Shown: positions 25,492 to 35,396, numbered from the stretch's first letter. The stretch: DNA of 64,000 nt from Gallionella sp. (GCA_030652475.1 JAUSAO010000105.1:26527-90526); one strand, 5' to 3'. Numbers and translations: made by a program. Notes: generated from the sequence alone by a model not told the origin.

Positions 25492-27620
25492 TTGTTAGTA
25501 GCCCCCGTAACTTTGAGCAACCGCATGCCGTTGAACACCACGATCAGGCTGGCTCCCATATCGGCGAAGACCGCCATCCAAAGCGTGGCTTTTCCCGCGA
25601 GCGCTAGGACGAAAAATATCGCCTTAATACCGATGGCCAGTGTGATGTTTTGCCGCAGCACGCGGGAAGTGTCGCAGCTTAGTTGAATGAAGTGTGGCAG
25701 TTTGCGCAAATCGTCATCCATCAAGGCTACATCGGCAGTCTCGATGGCAGTATCTGTTCCGGCTGTACCCATAGCGAAGCCGATAGATGCCTTGGCCAAC
25801 GCCGGTGCGTCGTTAATACCATCGCCCACCATACCGACCTTGCCGTAGCGGCGGATCAAATCATCAATGACCGCCAGTTTTTCCTCGGGCAGTAGGTTGC
25901 CACGCGCATCATCAATGCCCACTTGGGCAGCGATGGCACTGGCCGTAGTCTGGTTGTCGCCGGTCAACATCACCGATACCACGCCGAGTGCGTGAAGCTG
26001 TCGGATTGCCTCGGCGCTGTGTTCGCGCACGGTATCGGCAACACCAATGACGCACAGCGGCACATTTTTAGTGGACAGCACCACGGCCGTTTTGCCTTCT
26101 TCTTCCAGCCGCATCAGCACCTCTTCAACATGCAGCCCACAGATGCCCAGTTCTTCGACCTGCCGGTGGTTGCTTACATAGTAAAGTTGCCCATCAATAA
26201 CCGCTTTCGCACCACGACCTGTGAGGGACTCGAACGAAGTGATTGGCAGCAGCAAACGCGGACTCCCATCGGCAGATGTCTGCCAAGCCGAGGTGATAGC
26301 GGCCGCGACGGGATGCTCGGAGTGTGCATCCACACTAGCGGCGAGTTGGAGCAAAGCGTCCGTTGCTTGCTCAACGAGCGGAATCACATCGGTCACGACA
26401 GGCTTGCCGTGGGTGAGCGTGCCGGTCTTGTCCAAGGCCACAACCTTGATCAGCCGCCCATTTTCCAGATGCACGCCGCCTTTCACCAGAATGCCCAGCC
26501 TTGCTGCAGCGGCAAGGCCGCTGACCACGGTGACTGGCGTGGAGATTACCAGCGCACAGGGGCAGGCGATCACCAGCATGATCAGCGCCTTGTAGAACCA
26601 TGGCTCGAACGCAGCGCCGAACAACAGCGGCGGCACGGCTGCCACCAGAACCGCGAACACCACGACGGCAGGCGTGTAATAGCGCGCGAATTGATCGACA
26701 AAGCGCTGCGTCGGCGCGCGCTGGCCTTGCGCTTCCTGAACCGAGCGGATAATGCGGGCAAGCGTGGTGTTGCCCTTGTTTGCGGTGACGCGAAACTCCA
26801 ACATGCCACGCTCATTCAGTGTGCCTGCAAAAACCGGATCGCCCGCGACCTTCGCCACAGGAATACTTTCCCCGGTAATCGGCGCCTGGTTCACCGAACT
26901 GCTGCCCACCGTAACTACACCATCCAGCGGAATACGTTCGCCCGGCTTGACGCGAACAGTTTGCCCCACCTGCACATCGGATGCAGCCACCTCGTGCCAC
27001 TCGCCGCTGTCGAGGCGCACAGTGGCGGTCTCCGGAGTCATCGCCATGAGACCCCGGATCGCATTCTTGGCGCGTTCCAAGGAAAGCGTTTCGATCAACT
27101 CGGCCAGCGCGAACAGGAAAATCACCACCGCAGCTTCCGGCCATTCACCGATGGCGACCGCGCCAATCACCGCCACACACATCAGAAAATTTATGTTGAG
27201 GGTAAAAGTCTTGAGCGCGATCCAACCCTTTTTGAGGGTACTGGAACCAACGGTAGCAATTGAGAATAGGGCGAGAGCAATGACGGCAGGCGAGTTTTCC
27301 GCTGTCCCTGTCCACGCGAGGATTTCCGCAGACAGAGCGGCGACACCTGCCACTGCCATCATCACCCACATCTTTCGTGACACCGCTGGCGTATCCGCCT
27401 CGCAATTGGAACCGCCTTCCGGCTGCGACTTCATGCCTATTTCACGCAAGGCGTCGTGGATGGGTTGCTCATCGTCCAGCGTGTGCGCAACGGTAAGGCG
27501 GCGATCAATAAGATTGAACGCTAGATCGCCGATGCCCTGCACGGCTCCAAGACGCTTGCGGATCAGCGCCTCCTCGGTCGGGCAATCCATGTTGCTGATG
27601 ATGAATGTCGAATGTTTCAT
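25488..27620 (-). CDS. cadA: Heavy-metal P1B-type ATPase (Cd/Zn/Pb exporter, CadA/ZntA/PbrA-like)
   Basis: 710 residues. An N-terminal metal-binding domain with 'NMDCPTEEALIRKRL' (MDCPTEE variant rather than GMxCxxC), membrane helices with the metal-site 'IACPCALVISTPVTV', actuator 'TGESIPVAK', phosphorylation loop 'DKTGTLTHGKPV', and hinge 'GDGINDAPALAKASIGFAMG'. CPC in helix 6 fits Zn, Cd or Pb export from the cytoplasm; which metal is preferred cannot be told. First gene of the cadA-dsbB-dsbA operon. No MerR/ArsR regulator is visible beside it. Confidence 0.93.
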   Translation of the reverse strand: MKHSTFIISNMDCPTEEALIRKRLGAVQGIGDLAFNLIDRRLTVAHTLDDEQPIHDALREIGMKSQPEGGSNCEADTPAVSRKMWVMMAVAGVAALSAEILAWTGTAENSPAVIALALFSIATVGSSTLKKGWIALKTFTLNINFLMCVAVIGAVAIGEWPEAAVVIFLFALAELIETLSLERAKNAIRGLMAMTPETATVRLDSGEWHEVAASDVQVGQTVRVKPGERIPLDGVVTVGSSSVNQAPITGESIPVAKVAGDPVFAGTLNERGMLEFRVTANKGNTTLARIIRSVQEAQGQRAPTQRFVDQFARYYTPAVVVFAVLVAAVPPLLFGAAFEPWFYKALIMLVIACPCALVISTPVTVVSGLAAAARLGILVKGGVHLENGRLIKVVALDKTGTLTHGKPVVTDVIPLVEQATDALLQLAASVDAHSEHPVAAAITSAWQTSADGSPRLLLPITSFESLTGRGAKAVIDGQLYYVSNHRQVEELGICGLHVEEVLMRLEEEGKTAVVLSTKNVPLCVIGVADTVREHSAEAIRQLHALGVVSVMLTGDNQTTASAIAAQVGIDDARGNLLPEEKLAVIDDLIRRYGKVGMVGDGINDAPALAKASIGFAMGTAGTDTAIETADVALMDDDLRKLPHFIQLSCDTSRVLRQNITLAIGIKAIFFVLALAGKATLWMAVFADMGASLIVVFNGMRLLKVTGATNK

Positions 27621-27705
27621 TGTCTTGATCCCTTTCTGTTGAACGCATTTTACTTCCTCGATTCTTCTGTGAAGTCCGCGCCCGTGCTGGACGCGGACAG
27701 GATGC

Positions 27706-28170
27706 TTATTTCGGCATTGGCATGGATTCCTGCTGATTCTGGTGTTCCATCATTTGGTCCATCATCATCTGCATCATTTCCATGTGTTTTTCCATCATGT
27801 CGCCACCCTTCATTCCACTTTTCATGTCGCCGCCCATCATGCCGCCGCTCCCCTTCATGTCGTCACACATACCGCGCATCATCTTCATACTTTCGCGCAT
27901 GCTTGCCATATGCTGCTGCATGAGTTTCCGGCGTTCCTTGGGGTCCGTGGTTTTGCGGATTTCTTCCATCTGTGCCTGCATTTTTTTCATCTGCTCCTGC
28001 ATCTGGCCCATTTGCCTATCGGTTTGTTTGTCTGCGGTACCCGCGGTCTTGCTTGATTTGGCTGGCGCGGCTTTTTTGTCCTGCTCCGGGTGGTGCGCCT
28101 CATCGGCAAATGCAAGAGGTGCGGATAGCGCAACTGCGGTGAGTGCGGCAAATAAAATTGATTTTTTCAT
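27706..28170 (-). CDS. Met/His-rich secreted protein, putative periplasmic metal binder
   Basis: 154 residues: signal peptide ('SILFAALTAVALSAPLAFADE'), a Lys/Gln-rich helical part ('MGQMQEQMKKMQAQMEEIRK') and a C-terminal run rich in Met, Gly, Asp and His. Such Met-rich periplasmic proteins can bind Cu(I)/Ag(I) or other soft metals, and the location between the ATPase operon and RND genes supports a metal role. No named family is assigned. Confidence 0.7.
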   Translation of the reverse strand: MKKSILFAALTAVALSAPLAFADEAHHPEQDKKAAPAKSSKTAGTADKQTDRQMGQMQEQMKKMQAQMEEIRKTTDPKERRKLMQQHMASMRESMKMMRGMCDDMKGSGGMMGGDMKSGMKGGDMMEKHMEMMQMMMDQMMEHQNQQESMPMPK

Positions 28171-28226
28171 GACGTATTTCCTTAAGTTAATGTGAAAAAA
28201 TGACTACTGTTTTCAGCGATTACTCT

Positions 28227-28472
28227 TTACTTCTTTTGCAAGTCGTCGCGTTTCTGCAAGTACTCTTCGCGTTCAATTTCTCCCCGAGCATATCGTTCCT
28301 CCAGGACGGCCAGCGCCTCGGGCTTTCTTTCACCGTCCGGGGTATTCGAGCGGCGACCACCCATCAGGTACTTCACCGTCGCCAGCACCAGCAGTATCGG
28401 AATCAGCCAGAAAAACGCCATGCCTAGCCACCCTAACCAATGCCAGCCCATGCTGTAGCCTTCATAATTCAT
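28227..28472 (-). CDS. Small membrane protein with SHOCT domain
   Basis: 81 residues: one membrane helix ('LGMAFFWLIPILLVLATV') then a C-terminal SHOCT motif 'ALAVLEERYARGEIEREEYLQKRDDL', a short oligomerisation domain frequently found in metal-resistance loci. Role unknown. Confidence 0.8.
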   Translation of the reverse strand: MNYEGYSMGWHWLGWLGMAFFWLIPILLVLATVKYLMGGRRSNTPDGERKPEALAVLEERYARGEIEREEYLQKRDDLQKK

Positions 28473-28536
28473 CCACTTACCGATCTTCTTCGTTGAAAAC
28501 CGCCCCTTGGAGCGCCTGCATCACCCGCTCTGGCCG

Positions 28537-29070
28537 CTACCCCTTGGATATTTCCAAACCAGCAATTAATTTAACCGGATTTTGTAAAGTAAAAACAACC
28601 GGACATCTTTGCAGCGCAAGCGCTTCCGCTTCCTTTATTTTTTCTTCCGGCGCATCACTTTCAACATGAAGAATTACACGCACTTCTTCCATGACAGGGT
28701 TGTCGCCCAACCCAAACACACGTGTAAAATCAACATCAGCTTCAACACGTGTGGTAAGTTTTTTTATTTGAATCCCAAGCATGGAAGCCATAGTTGCAAA
28801 TGTTCCGGTATAGCAGGATGCAAGGCCATAAAGACAATAATGCATCGGGCCTGGAAACTTGCCTCCGCCGCCCATGAACGTGGGATTGTCCACTTTAAAA
28901 ACAGTTTCTCCCCCTTCATATTTGATAATGGATTGGAACTGAACATCACCTTCTTCGATAATCCATTCACCCTCGATCACCTGGGTTTTTTTGGCGGCGG
29001 AAGGATCGTTTTTTATTTTAGATTCAAACGATTGAACCTTTTGTACATCAACATTATTTACACGTGTCAT
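28537..29070 (-). CDS. OsmC/Ohr-family protein
   Basis: 177 residues with the two conserved cysteines of the family in 'GLASCYTGTFATMASMLGI' and 'ALQRCPVVFTLQNPV', which reduce organic peroxides or sulfur species in characterised members. The N-terminal 50 residues are a helical extension. Located within the metal island, same strand as its neighbours; perhaps deals with thiol or peroxide stress accompanying metals. Confidence 0.85.
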   Translation of the reverse strand: MTRVNNVDVQKVQSFESKIKNDPSAAKKTQVIEGEWIIEEGDVQFQSIIKYEGGETVFKVDNPTFMGGGGKFPGPMHYCLYGLASCYTGTFATMASMLGIQIKKLTTRVEADVDFTRVFGLGDNPVMEEVRVILHVESDAPEEKIKEAEALALQRCPVVFTLQNPVKLIAGLEISKG

Positions 29071-29245
29071 TTTTAACTCCTCAATTTCAATTGCGGCAAA
29101 GAAGGCGATGCCGCGACGCCAAGTTCCAATTCCAGGTTAACCAGCCGACAGAGAAGTACCACATTGCCGACAAAAGCGCGCCCTCTCATTCGCACCGCCA
29201 CACCAAGGGTAAAAGCCGGGGGTGGCGCTTGATGTGAAGCCGCGC

Positions 29246-29587
29246 CTATTCATGCACTGCCCCGACAGGAATCGCCTTGACAATGTCGGTCACATAAATC
29301 CACCCCGCCTCGGCCTGGCCGGTGCGGGCGGCGCGCTCGATGATGCCCACCAACTCGTCCATCTGGTGATCCTCGCAAACCAGTTCCAGCTTCGATTCGT
29401 TGATGACTGCTTCGGCCAGTTCTATGGAATAGCGCTGTTCCTTGGCATCCATCGCCTTGAGCAGAATTTTTACCGGAACAACGGCAAGATTACGGCAGCC
29501 GTTCGTGTTGCACAGCCCCGACTCCTTCACGGCGTGAATCACATCGGCGATGCTGTTGTTGTGAATATAAGCCTTGATTTCTTTCAT
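29246..29587 (-). CDS. PII-like protein associated with RND metal efflux
   Basis: 113 residues with the PII fold pattern: 'MKEIKAYIHNNSIADVIHAVKESG' at the start and 'KLELVCEDHQMDELVGIIERAARTGQAEAGWIYVTDI' at the end, including the B-loop-like 'RTGQAEAGWIYV'. The T-loop region lacks the uridylylated Tyr of GlnB and instead has a Cys pair ('LCNTNGCRNL') near residues 25-31. It sits 53 bp after czcA in the transcription direction, an arrangement known for PII-like proteins in heavy-metal RND loci. Likely a metal- or nucleotide-sensing regulator of the pump rather than of nitrogen. Confidence 0.8.
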   Translation of the reverse strand: MKEIKAYIHNNSIADVIHAVKESGLCNTNGCRNLAVVPVKILLKAMDAKEQRYSIELAEAVINESKLELVCEDHQMDELVGIIERAARTGQAEAGWIYVTDIVKAIPVGAVHE

Positions 29588-29640
29588 GCGGATTCTCCTG
29601 TTGGGTAATTACGTGCGGCCCGGTCAGGCCGCACGTTGGT

Positions 29641-32600
29641 TTACTTCTCTGGTTTGCGTTCGCGGCGGTTCTCCACCCACTCGTACATTAGCGGCAACAA
29701 CAGCAAGGTCAGCGCAGTCGAGGTGAACAGTCCGCCCACTACTACTGTTGCCAGCGGCCGCTGGGTTTCTGCCCCGACACCGCTGGAGAGCAGCATCGGC
29801 ACCAGGCCGAAGATGGCGATGGAGGCAGTCATCAATACCGGACGCAGGCGCAATGCGGCACCTTGCTTGACCGACTCTCTGACCGACAGCCCATGCCGCC
29901 GCTGATCGTTGAGGAAGGACACCAGCACAATGCCGTTCAGCATCGCCACCCCGAACACGGCGATGAAACCGATGGCCGACGGCACCGAGAGATATTGCCC
30001 TGTGACGAACAGCCCAATTACCCCGCCGATGGTCGCGAACGGCACATTGGCGATGATCAGTGTCGCGTAGGTGAGCGAATTGAACGCGGTATAAAGCAGG
30101 ATAAAGATCAGCCCGATGGTGAGCGGCACGATCAGCGCCAACTTCGTCATGGCACGCTGCTGGTTTTCAAACGCGCCGCCCCATTCGATCCAGTAGCCGG
30201 TTGGAATCTTCACTTCGCGGTTGATTTTTGCTGCTGCCTCCTTCACGAAACTGTCCACATCGCGCCCTTTCACATCCATTTGAATCACAGCGTAACGCTG
30301 CAGCTGTTCACGTCGAATGAAGGAATAGCCTTCCTCCAGTTCCACCTTGGCGACCCTGGAGAGCGGCACCAGTGCGCCGCTCTGGGTACGAATCGGGATG
30401 TTGTTGATGGCTTCCACGCTGTTGCGAAATTCGGGTGCGAGCCACACCTGGATATTGAAGCGCTTGACCCCGTCGATCAGCGTACTCACCCCCTTACCGC
30501 CGATACCGGCCTGCACCACCTCCAGAATTTCGTCGGCGTTGATCCCGTAGCGCGCCGCCTCATCGCGGTTCACTTTGATCACCATCTGCGGCTTGCCTTT
30601 GTTCGCTTCCAGCGACAGATCCGCGACGCCCGGCACTGTCTCCAGGGCGGACTTAAGCTCACCGGACAGGCGGTCAAGGGTAGTCAAGTCTTCGCCGTAG
30701 AGTTTGAGCGCGAGCGTGGCACGCACCCCGGAAATCAATTCCTCGACGCGCATCTGAATCGGCTGGGTAGCCGAAATCACCGAGGTCGGCACGACCTGTT
30801 CCAACTTGTCCTGCATTTCCTGTGAGAGATCAGGGAAAGAAATGGCTTTGGGCCACTGGTCGCGTGGCTTGAGATTCACCAGAATTTCCATGTAGTTCAC
30901 GTCTGAAGTTTCACCCTTTTCCGCGCGCCCGATCATGGCTATGGACGAAGACGTTTGTGGGAAGGTTTTCAGCGCGTCTTCGATGCGCTCGGAGATGCGG
31001 ATGGATTCGTCTAGCGAAGTGGAAGGAATACTGGTCACCCGGAACATGATGCCGCCCTCCTGCAAAGTGGGCATGAACTCCTTGCCGAGGAAGGGAATCA
31101 ACGCGAAAGACGCCACCAGCAGCACCAACGCACCGGAAAATACTTTTTTCTTATTCTCCAGCGCCCAATCAAGCAACGGCAGATAAAGTTTTTTCGCCCA
31201 CCTGACGATGAAGGTATCTTTCTCCTCCTTCGGCTTCAGGATCAGCGCCGACATGACCGGCACCAGCGTCAGGGTCAGCAACAGGGAGCCCACCATCGCG
31301 AAGGTGATAGTAAGTGCCATCGGCTTGAACAGCTTGCCTTCCAGTCCGGTGAGGGAAAACAGCGGCAGGAATACCACAATGATGATCAAAATCGCAAACG
31401 CGGTAGGATTAATCACTTCCCGCGCCGCTTCCAGGATAACGTGCGTCTTGTTCACGGCCTTGCCGGTCTGGTGCGAGAGCAAGCGGAAGCCGTTCTCCAC
31501 CATCACCACGGCGCCGTCCACCATCATCCCGATTCCTACTGCCAAGCCCGCCAGCGACATCAGGTTGGCCGACAAACCCCACTGCCGCATCAAAATGAAG
31601 CTGATCAGCATGGCCAGCGGCAGGGCGATGATGACCACCACCGCAGAGCGGATTTCACCCAGGAACAAAAACAGGATGATAACCACTAGGATGGAACCCT
31701 CGATCAGTGCATCTTCTGCGGTTTTGACAGCCTTATCTACCAGTTCCGTACGATCGTAGACCGTATTGATGGCGATGCCGGCCGACAGCGACTGCTGTAC
31801 GGTTTTAAGCTTCTCCTTCACGGCGTCCACTACGTTCTTGGCGTTCTCGCCGATACGCTGCAACGCCATGCCTAGCACGACTTCCTTGCCGTCCTTGGTC
31901 ACCGCGCCGGAGCGCAGGGCTGGTGCCTCCTTGACTTCAGCCACGTCGCGCACATAAATAGGTGTCCCCTCACGGGTGGCCAACACCACGTTGCCGATGT
32001 CCTGCACGTTACCAACCAGGCCAAGGCCGCGCACCAGATACTGCTCCTGCCCGATGTCGAGATATTGTCCGCCAACCTGATGGTTGTTAGCGGTGAGGGT
32101 CTCCATCACTGTCTTGAAGCTCAGCCCGTACTTGATTAGTTTTTGCGGATTAATTAACACCTGATATTGCTTTTCCTGTCCGCCCCATGACATCACGTCG
32201 TCAACACCCCGTGCAGTTCTCAGCACCAGGCGAACGTTCCAGTCCTGCAAGGTGCGCAGATCCATTTCGGATAACTTCTTGTCGGCAGTTTCAATGGTGT
32301 ACCAGAACACTTGCCCCAATCCCGAACTATTGGCACCGAGCACAGGCTCCCCATAACCTTGCGGAATACGGCTCTTGACCTCCTGTAGCTTCTCACCCAC
32401 CAAGCGGCGGGCAAAATAGATGTCCACATCGTCCTTGAAATAAACGCTGACGTAAGACAGCCCAAACAACGAAACCGAGCGTATTTCCTCCACTCCAGGC
32501 AAGCCGGCCATGACACCTTCCACTGGAAAGGTCAGTAGCTTTTCCACATCCTCGGCGGCCAGCCCTGACGCTTCGGTATAGATGCTCACCTGTACAGGCG

Positions 32601-32727
32601 TCACGTCGGGAAATGCATCAACTGGTACTTCGCGCCAGGCTTTCACGCCCAGCAACACAACCAGCAGGAACGCCACTAGCACCAGCACTTTGTAGCGCAA
32701 TGAGAGGTCAACAATATGATTTAACAT
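29641..32727 (-). CDS. czcA: Heavy-metal RND efflux transporter (CzcA/CusA family)
   Basis: 1028 residues, the inner-membrane proton-driven pump of a tripartite system. Two RND repeats; N-terminal 'PVDAFPDVTPVQVSIYTEASG' and TM4 'GIGMMVDGAVVMVENGFRLL' with the proton-relay Asp/Glu. The DFG that precedes this motif in classical Co/Zn/Cd CzcA is absent here, so the metal (Zn/Cd/Co versus Ni or Cu/Ag) is open. Ten bases follow czcB; same operon as czcB and czcC. Confidence 0.92.
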   Translation of the reverse strand: MLNHIVDLSLRYKVLVLVAFLLVVLLGVKAWREVPVDAFPDVTPVQVSIYTEASGLAAEDVEKLLTFPVEGVMAGLPGVEEIRSVSLFGLSYVSVYFKDDVDIYFARRLVGEKLQEVKSRIPQGYGEPVLGANSSGLGQVFWYTIETADKKLSEMDLRTLQDWNVRLVLRTARGVDDVMSWGGQEKQYQVLINPQKLIKYGLSFKTVMETLTANNHQVGGQYLDIGQEQYLVRGLGLVGNVQDIGNVVLATREGTPIYVRDVAEVKEAPALRSGAVTKDGKEVVLGMALQRIGENAKNVVDAVKEKLKTVQQSLSAGIAINTVYDRTELVDKAVKTAEDALIEGSILVVIILFLFLGEIRSAVVVIIALPLAMLISFILMRQWGLSANLMSLAGLAVGIGMMVDGAVVMVENGFRLLSHQTGKAVNKTHVILEAAREVINPTAFAILIIIVVFLPLFSLTGLEGKLFKPMALTITFAMVGSLLLTLTLVPVMSALILKPKEEKDTFIVRWAKKLYLPLLDWALENKKKVFSGALVLLVASFALIPFLGKEFMPTLQEGGIMFRVTSIPSTSLDESIRISERIEDALKTFPQTSSSIAMIGRAEKGETSDVNYMEILVNLKPRDQWPKAISFPDLSQEMQDKLEQVVPTSVISATQPIQMRVEELISGVRATLALKLYGEDLTTLDRLSGELKSALETVPGVADLSLEANKGKPQMVIKVNRDEAARYGINADEILEVVQAGIGGKGVSTLIDGVKRFNIQVWLAPEFRNSVEAINNIPIRTQSGALVPLSRVAKVELEEGYSFIRREQLQRYAVIQMDVKGRDVDSFVKEAAAKINREVKIPTGYWIEWGGAFENQQRAMTKLALIVPLTIGLIFILLYTAFNSLTYATLIIANVPFATIGGVIGLFVTGQYLSVPSAIGFIAVFGVAMLNGIVLVSFLNDQRRHGLSVRESVKQGAALRLRPVLMTASIAIFGLVPMLLSSGVGAETQRPLATVVVGGLFTSTALTLLLLPLMYEWVENRRERKPEK

Positions 32728-32736
32728 GGCTGTCCC

Positions 32737-33972
32737 CTATTCCGCGCTGATTTGAGATTTGAGCAGCCGCGCTTTGAGCGCGTAGGCACCGCTCACCACC
32801 ACGCTCTCGCCCGCCGCCACGCCGGATTTCAGGACGGCATATCCCTGTGCACGTTCACCCACTTCGACGGCGCGCGGCTTGAATCCACCGCTTTCGGCAA
32901 CAAATACCGTCGGTTGCCCCTGCAACAGCAACACGGTGTCTTCCGGCACAATCAGCGCTTTTGCGCTCGCCCCGGTGGTGTTTATCGCGGCAGTGGCAAA
33001 CATTTCCGGTTTCAATCTGCCATCCAGATTCGGCACTTCCACTCGTGCCTTGATCGTGCGGGTTTCCTTGTTCACCGTGTTGCTGATGTAGGTAAGCCGT
33101 CCCTTGAATACTTCACCTGGGTAGGCGGAAATGATGACTGTGGCCTGCGCGCCTACTTTGACCTTGCCAAGGTCTTTCTCGAATAGATCAGTTTCGATCC
33201 ACAAGACGGACAGATCGGCCACGGTGAAGAGTAATTTATCCGGCGTGGCGAGTTCCCCAAGCACCGCTTTCTTCTCAATAATTGTGCCGGCGAAGGGCGC
33301 AACAAGCTGGAATACAGAACCAGACTGTTTTTCAGGATCAACGCCCAACATGCGTAATTTTTCACTTGCTGCACGTAAGCCCGCACGGGCTTTTTCATGA
33401 TCGGCGCGAGCACGCAAGTAGTCCTTCTCGGGAATGATGTTGTCGGCATTCAGCCGCTGGGCACGTTCGAAACTGGCTTGGGTTACTCCCGCCTCACTCG
33501 ATGCTTGCAGATAGTTTGAACGCGCCTCACCCAGCTCAATGCTATCGAGCATTGCCAGTGTCTGTCCTGGTTTTACCCTGTCGCCCAGGTTGGCATTCAC
33601 CTTGACGACGCGCCCCGGCACGCGTGGGCCTACGTGAGCCAATTTATCCTGGTTGGCCTGAATGGTCGCCGTGACCACGAGCTGTTCAGCTTTTTCCTGC
33701 AATGCCAATTTTTGCACTTTGATGCCTGCCTTCTGGGCTTCTTCAGTGCTCAGGGTAAGCAACTTCGCGGCGCCATTTTCTTCCTGCTTTTCCTGTATGG
33801 GTGTTGTCGAGCCTTTGCTTGCAGATTCCATTTTTTCGAACCGCTTTACGTCTTTTTCCGGTACCGATTTGTCGCCACACCCGGCAAGAAGGGTTACAGA
33901 CAAGCCCCCGGCCAGGAGCAGTGTGGCCAGCCGTTTCAGGCCACATATTTGTGGATTGTGTGAATTTTTCAT
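32737..33972 (-). CDS. czcB: Periplasmic adaptor (membrane fusion) protein CzcB-like, lipoprotein
   Basis: 411 residues; signal with lipobox 'LLAGC' (Cys32). The lipoyl half motifs 'GRVVKVNANLGDRVKPGQTLAMLDS' and 'APFAGTIIEKKAVLGELATPD' surround a helical hairpin, then a beta-barrel 'VLWIETDLFEKDLGKVKVG' and membrane-proximal part. Bridges CzcA to the outer membrane channel. The region before the lipoyl domain is Lys/Glu-rich without a His-rich metal site. Confidence 0.92.
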   Translation of the reverse strand: MKNSHNPQICGLKRLATLLLAGGLSVTLLAGCGDKSVPEKDVKRFEKMESASKGSTTPIQEKQEENGAAKLLTLSTEEAQKAGIKVQKLALQEKAEQLVVTATIQANQDKLAHVGPRVPGRVVKVNANLGDRVKPGQTLAMLDSIELGEARSNYLQASSEAGVTQASFERAQRLNADNIIPEKDYLRARADHEKARAGLRAASEKLRMLGVDPEKQSGSVFQLVAPFAGTIIEKKAVLGELATPDKLLFTVADLSVLWIETDLFEKDLGKVKVGAQATVIISAYPGEVFKGRLTYISNTVNKETRTIKARVEVPNLDGRLKPEMFATAAINTTGASAKALIVPEDTVLLLQGQPTVFVAESGGFKPRAVEVGERAQGYAVLKSGVAAGESVVVSGAYALKARLLKSQISAE

Positions 33973-34002
33973 GTCATGAATTCCTTGTTTTAAATTATTT
34001 GT

Positions 34003-35310
34003 TCAATGGTTATCGTGTGCAGGCTGATAGCCCGCCGCCGCTTCCAAATTCACTTGGGTCGTGCGCAGCTCAGTCCGTGCGTCGAGCAGGTCGCGCTGGC
34101 CGTCCAGCACTTGGCGGTTCACCATCAATAATTGCAGCAATCCAATCTCGCCGACGCGAAAGGAAACTGAGGACAGGTGCTGATTTTCTTCCAGACTCGG
34201 TAGCACCGATTCACTCAGCCGCCTGACTCGCGCTTTCAAATTCACCCAGCGCTCCCACAGTGCCTGCACTTGAGCGCGTGCATCGCGTTGCACGGCCTGT
34301 TGCTGCACCTGCACCTGGGTCAGTTCAGTCATTGCGCGCCCGATTCCGGTCTTGTTGCGGCGAAACAGCGGCAGCGGCAGGGATACGCTCACAGCTGTGA
34401 CATTCAATCCGGAATTGTCAGGGGTTCCTCGCCCTGTCCCCAAACCTAGCGTCACATCTGGATAAACAGCCGCGCGCTCTAGATCGAGCCGACTTCTGGC
34501 AGCTTTTTCCCTATGGACGAATGCGCGTAACAGCGGGCGGTTGGCAGCCGAATCCAGCAGCTCTTCCAGCCCATACGAAGCAGGTGGCGGATCCAGCAAT
34601 GCGGCAACCACCGGCAAACTGTCAGCAGGCAGTTGCAACAAAACTGACAAATCGGATCGTGCCTGAATCAGTTGCTCACGCAACAGCGACACTTGGTTTT
34701 GGGCGCGTTCCGCTTCCACCTTGGCGAGATTGCCGTCAAGACGACTGTCCTCACCAGCCGCAACGCGTTTGCCGACCGCCGTCGCCGCTTCCTCAATGAG
34801 ATGGAGTGCCCGCTCCTCAATTTGAATACGCAGTTGCAGGCTAAGCACCCGCACGAATTGTTGCTCCACCTCTGCGCGCAGTTGACGCCTAGTTTCCGCG
34901 ATTATCTCCTGCGTCGCGGCAAGAGATTGTTCCGCCGCACTGCGGCGTTTGCCCTGCTGTCCTGCTATTTCAAAAGTCTGCACCAGTCCAATCATCTGCC
35001 CGCGATTACTCCGTGTGGGGTTGGCCGTTTGCGGAAGAGTACCCTTGCTCCATTCAGTAGAGATTTGTGGATTGTTCCACAGCAGCGCATTGGCATCGGT
35101 GAGTTCGCCCTGCGCCGCTGCAAGATTCGCTTGGGTAGCACGCAGTACCGGGTTGGCTTGTTCAGCCTGCTCCCAAGCATGCTCCAATGTGAGCGGAACT
35201 GACAAAGCTGGAAATGAATAAAGAGATGCAAACAAAATTGGCAGAATAATATAGCGGCGCGTTAGCCGCATCCCGACACTCAGGTTGAAAAGAATAGTGA
35301 CCATTTGCAC
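34003..35310 (-). CDS. czcC: Outer membrane efflux protein CzcC-like (TolC family)
   Basis: 435 residues from a GTG start that has AAGGAG six bases before it; an internal ATG (35271, MRLTRRY) is the alternative. Signal peptide, then two OEP repeats ('LTLEHAWEQAEQANPVLRATQANLAAAQGEL' and 'NRPLLRAFVHREKAARSRLDLERAAVYPDVTLGLGTG'). Outer-membrane duct of the RND system and first structural gene of czcCBA. Confidence 0.9.
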   Translation of the reverse strand: MQMVTILFNLSVGMRLTRRYIILPILFASLYSFPALSVPLTLEHAWEQAEQANPVLRATQANLAAAQGELTDANALLWNNPQISTEWSKGTLPQTANPTRSNRGQMIGLVQTFEIAGQQGKRRSAAEQSLAATQEIIAETRRQLRAEVEQQFVRVLSLQLRIQIEERALHLIEEAATAVGKRVAAGEDSRLDGNLAKVEAERAQNQVSLLREQLIQARSDLSVLLQLPADSLPVVAALLDPPPASYGLEELLDSAANRPLLRAFVHREKAARSRLDLERAAVYPDVTLGLGTGRGTPDNSGLNVTAVSVSLPLPLFRRNKTGIGRAMTELTQVQVQQQAVQRDARAQVQALWERWVNLKARVRRLSESVLPSLEENQHLSSVSFRVGEIGLLQLLMVNRQVLDGQRDLLDARTELRTTQVNLEAAAGYQPAHDNH

Positions 35311-35396
35311 GAAAACTCCTTCAGATATGCGTGCGCCAACTCACTTGAGGCGAGCGCGCACTCAAAACAAAATTAAATACTAATTTGAATCGAATC

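Noticed and set aside
25923-27263. 446-aa plus-strand ORF opposite cadA
   Set aside because: Antisense shadow of the ATPase gene with no recognisable motif.
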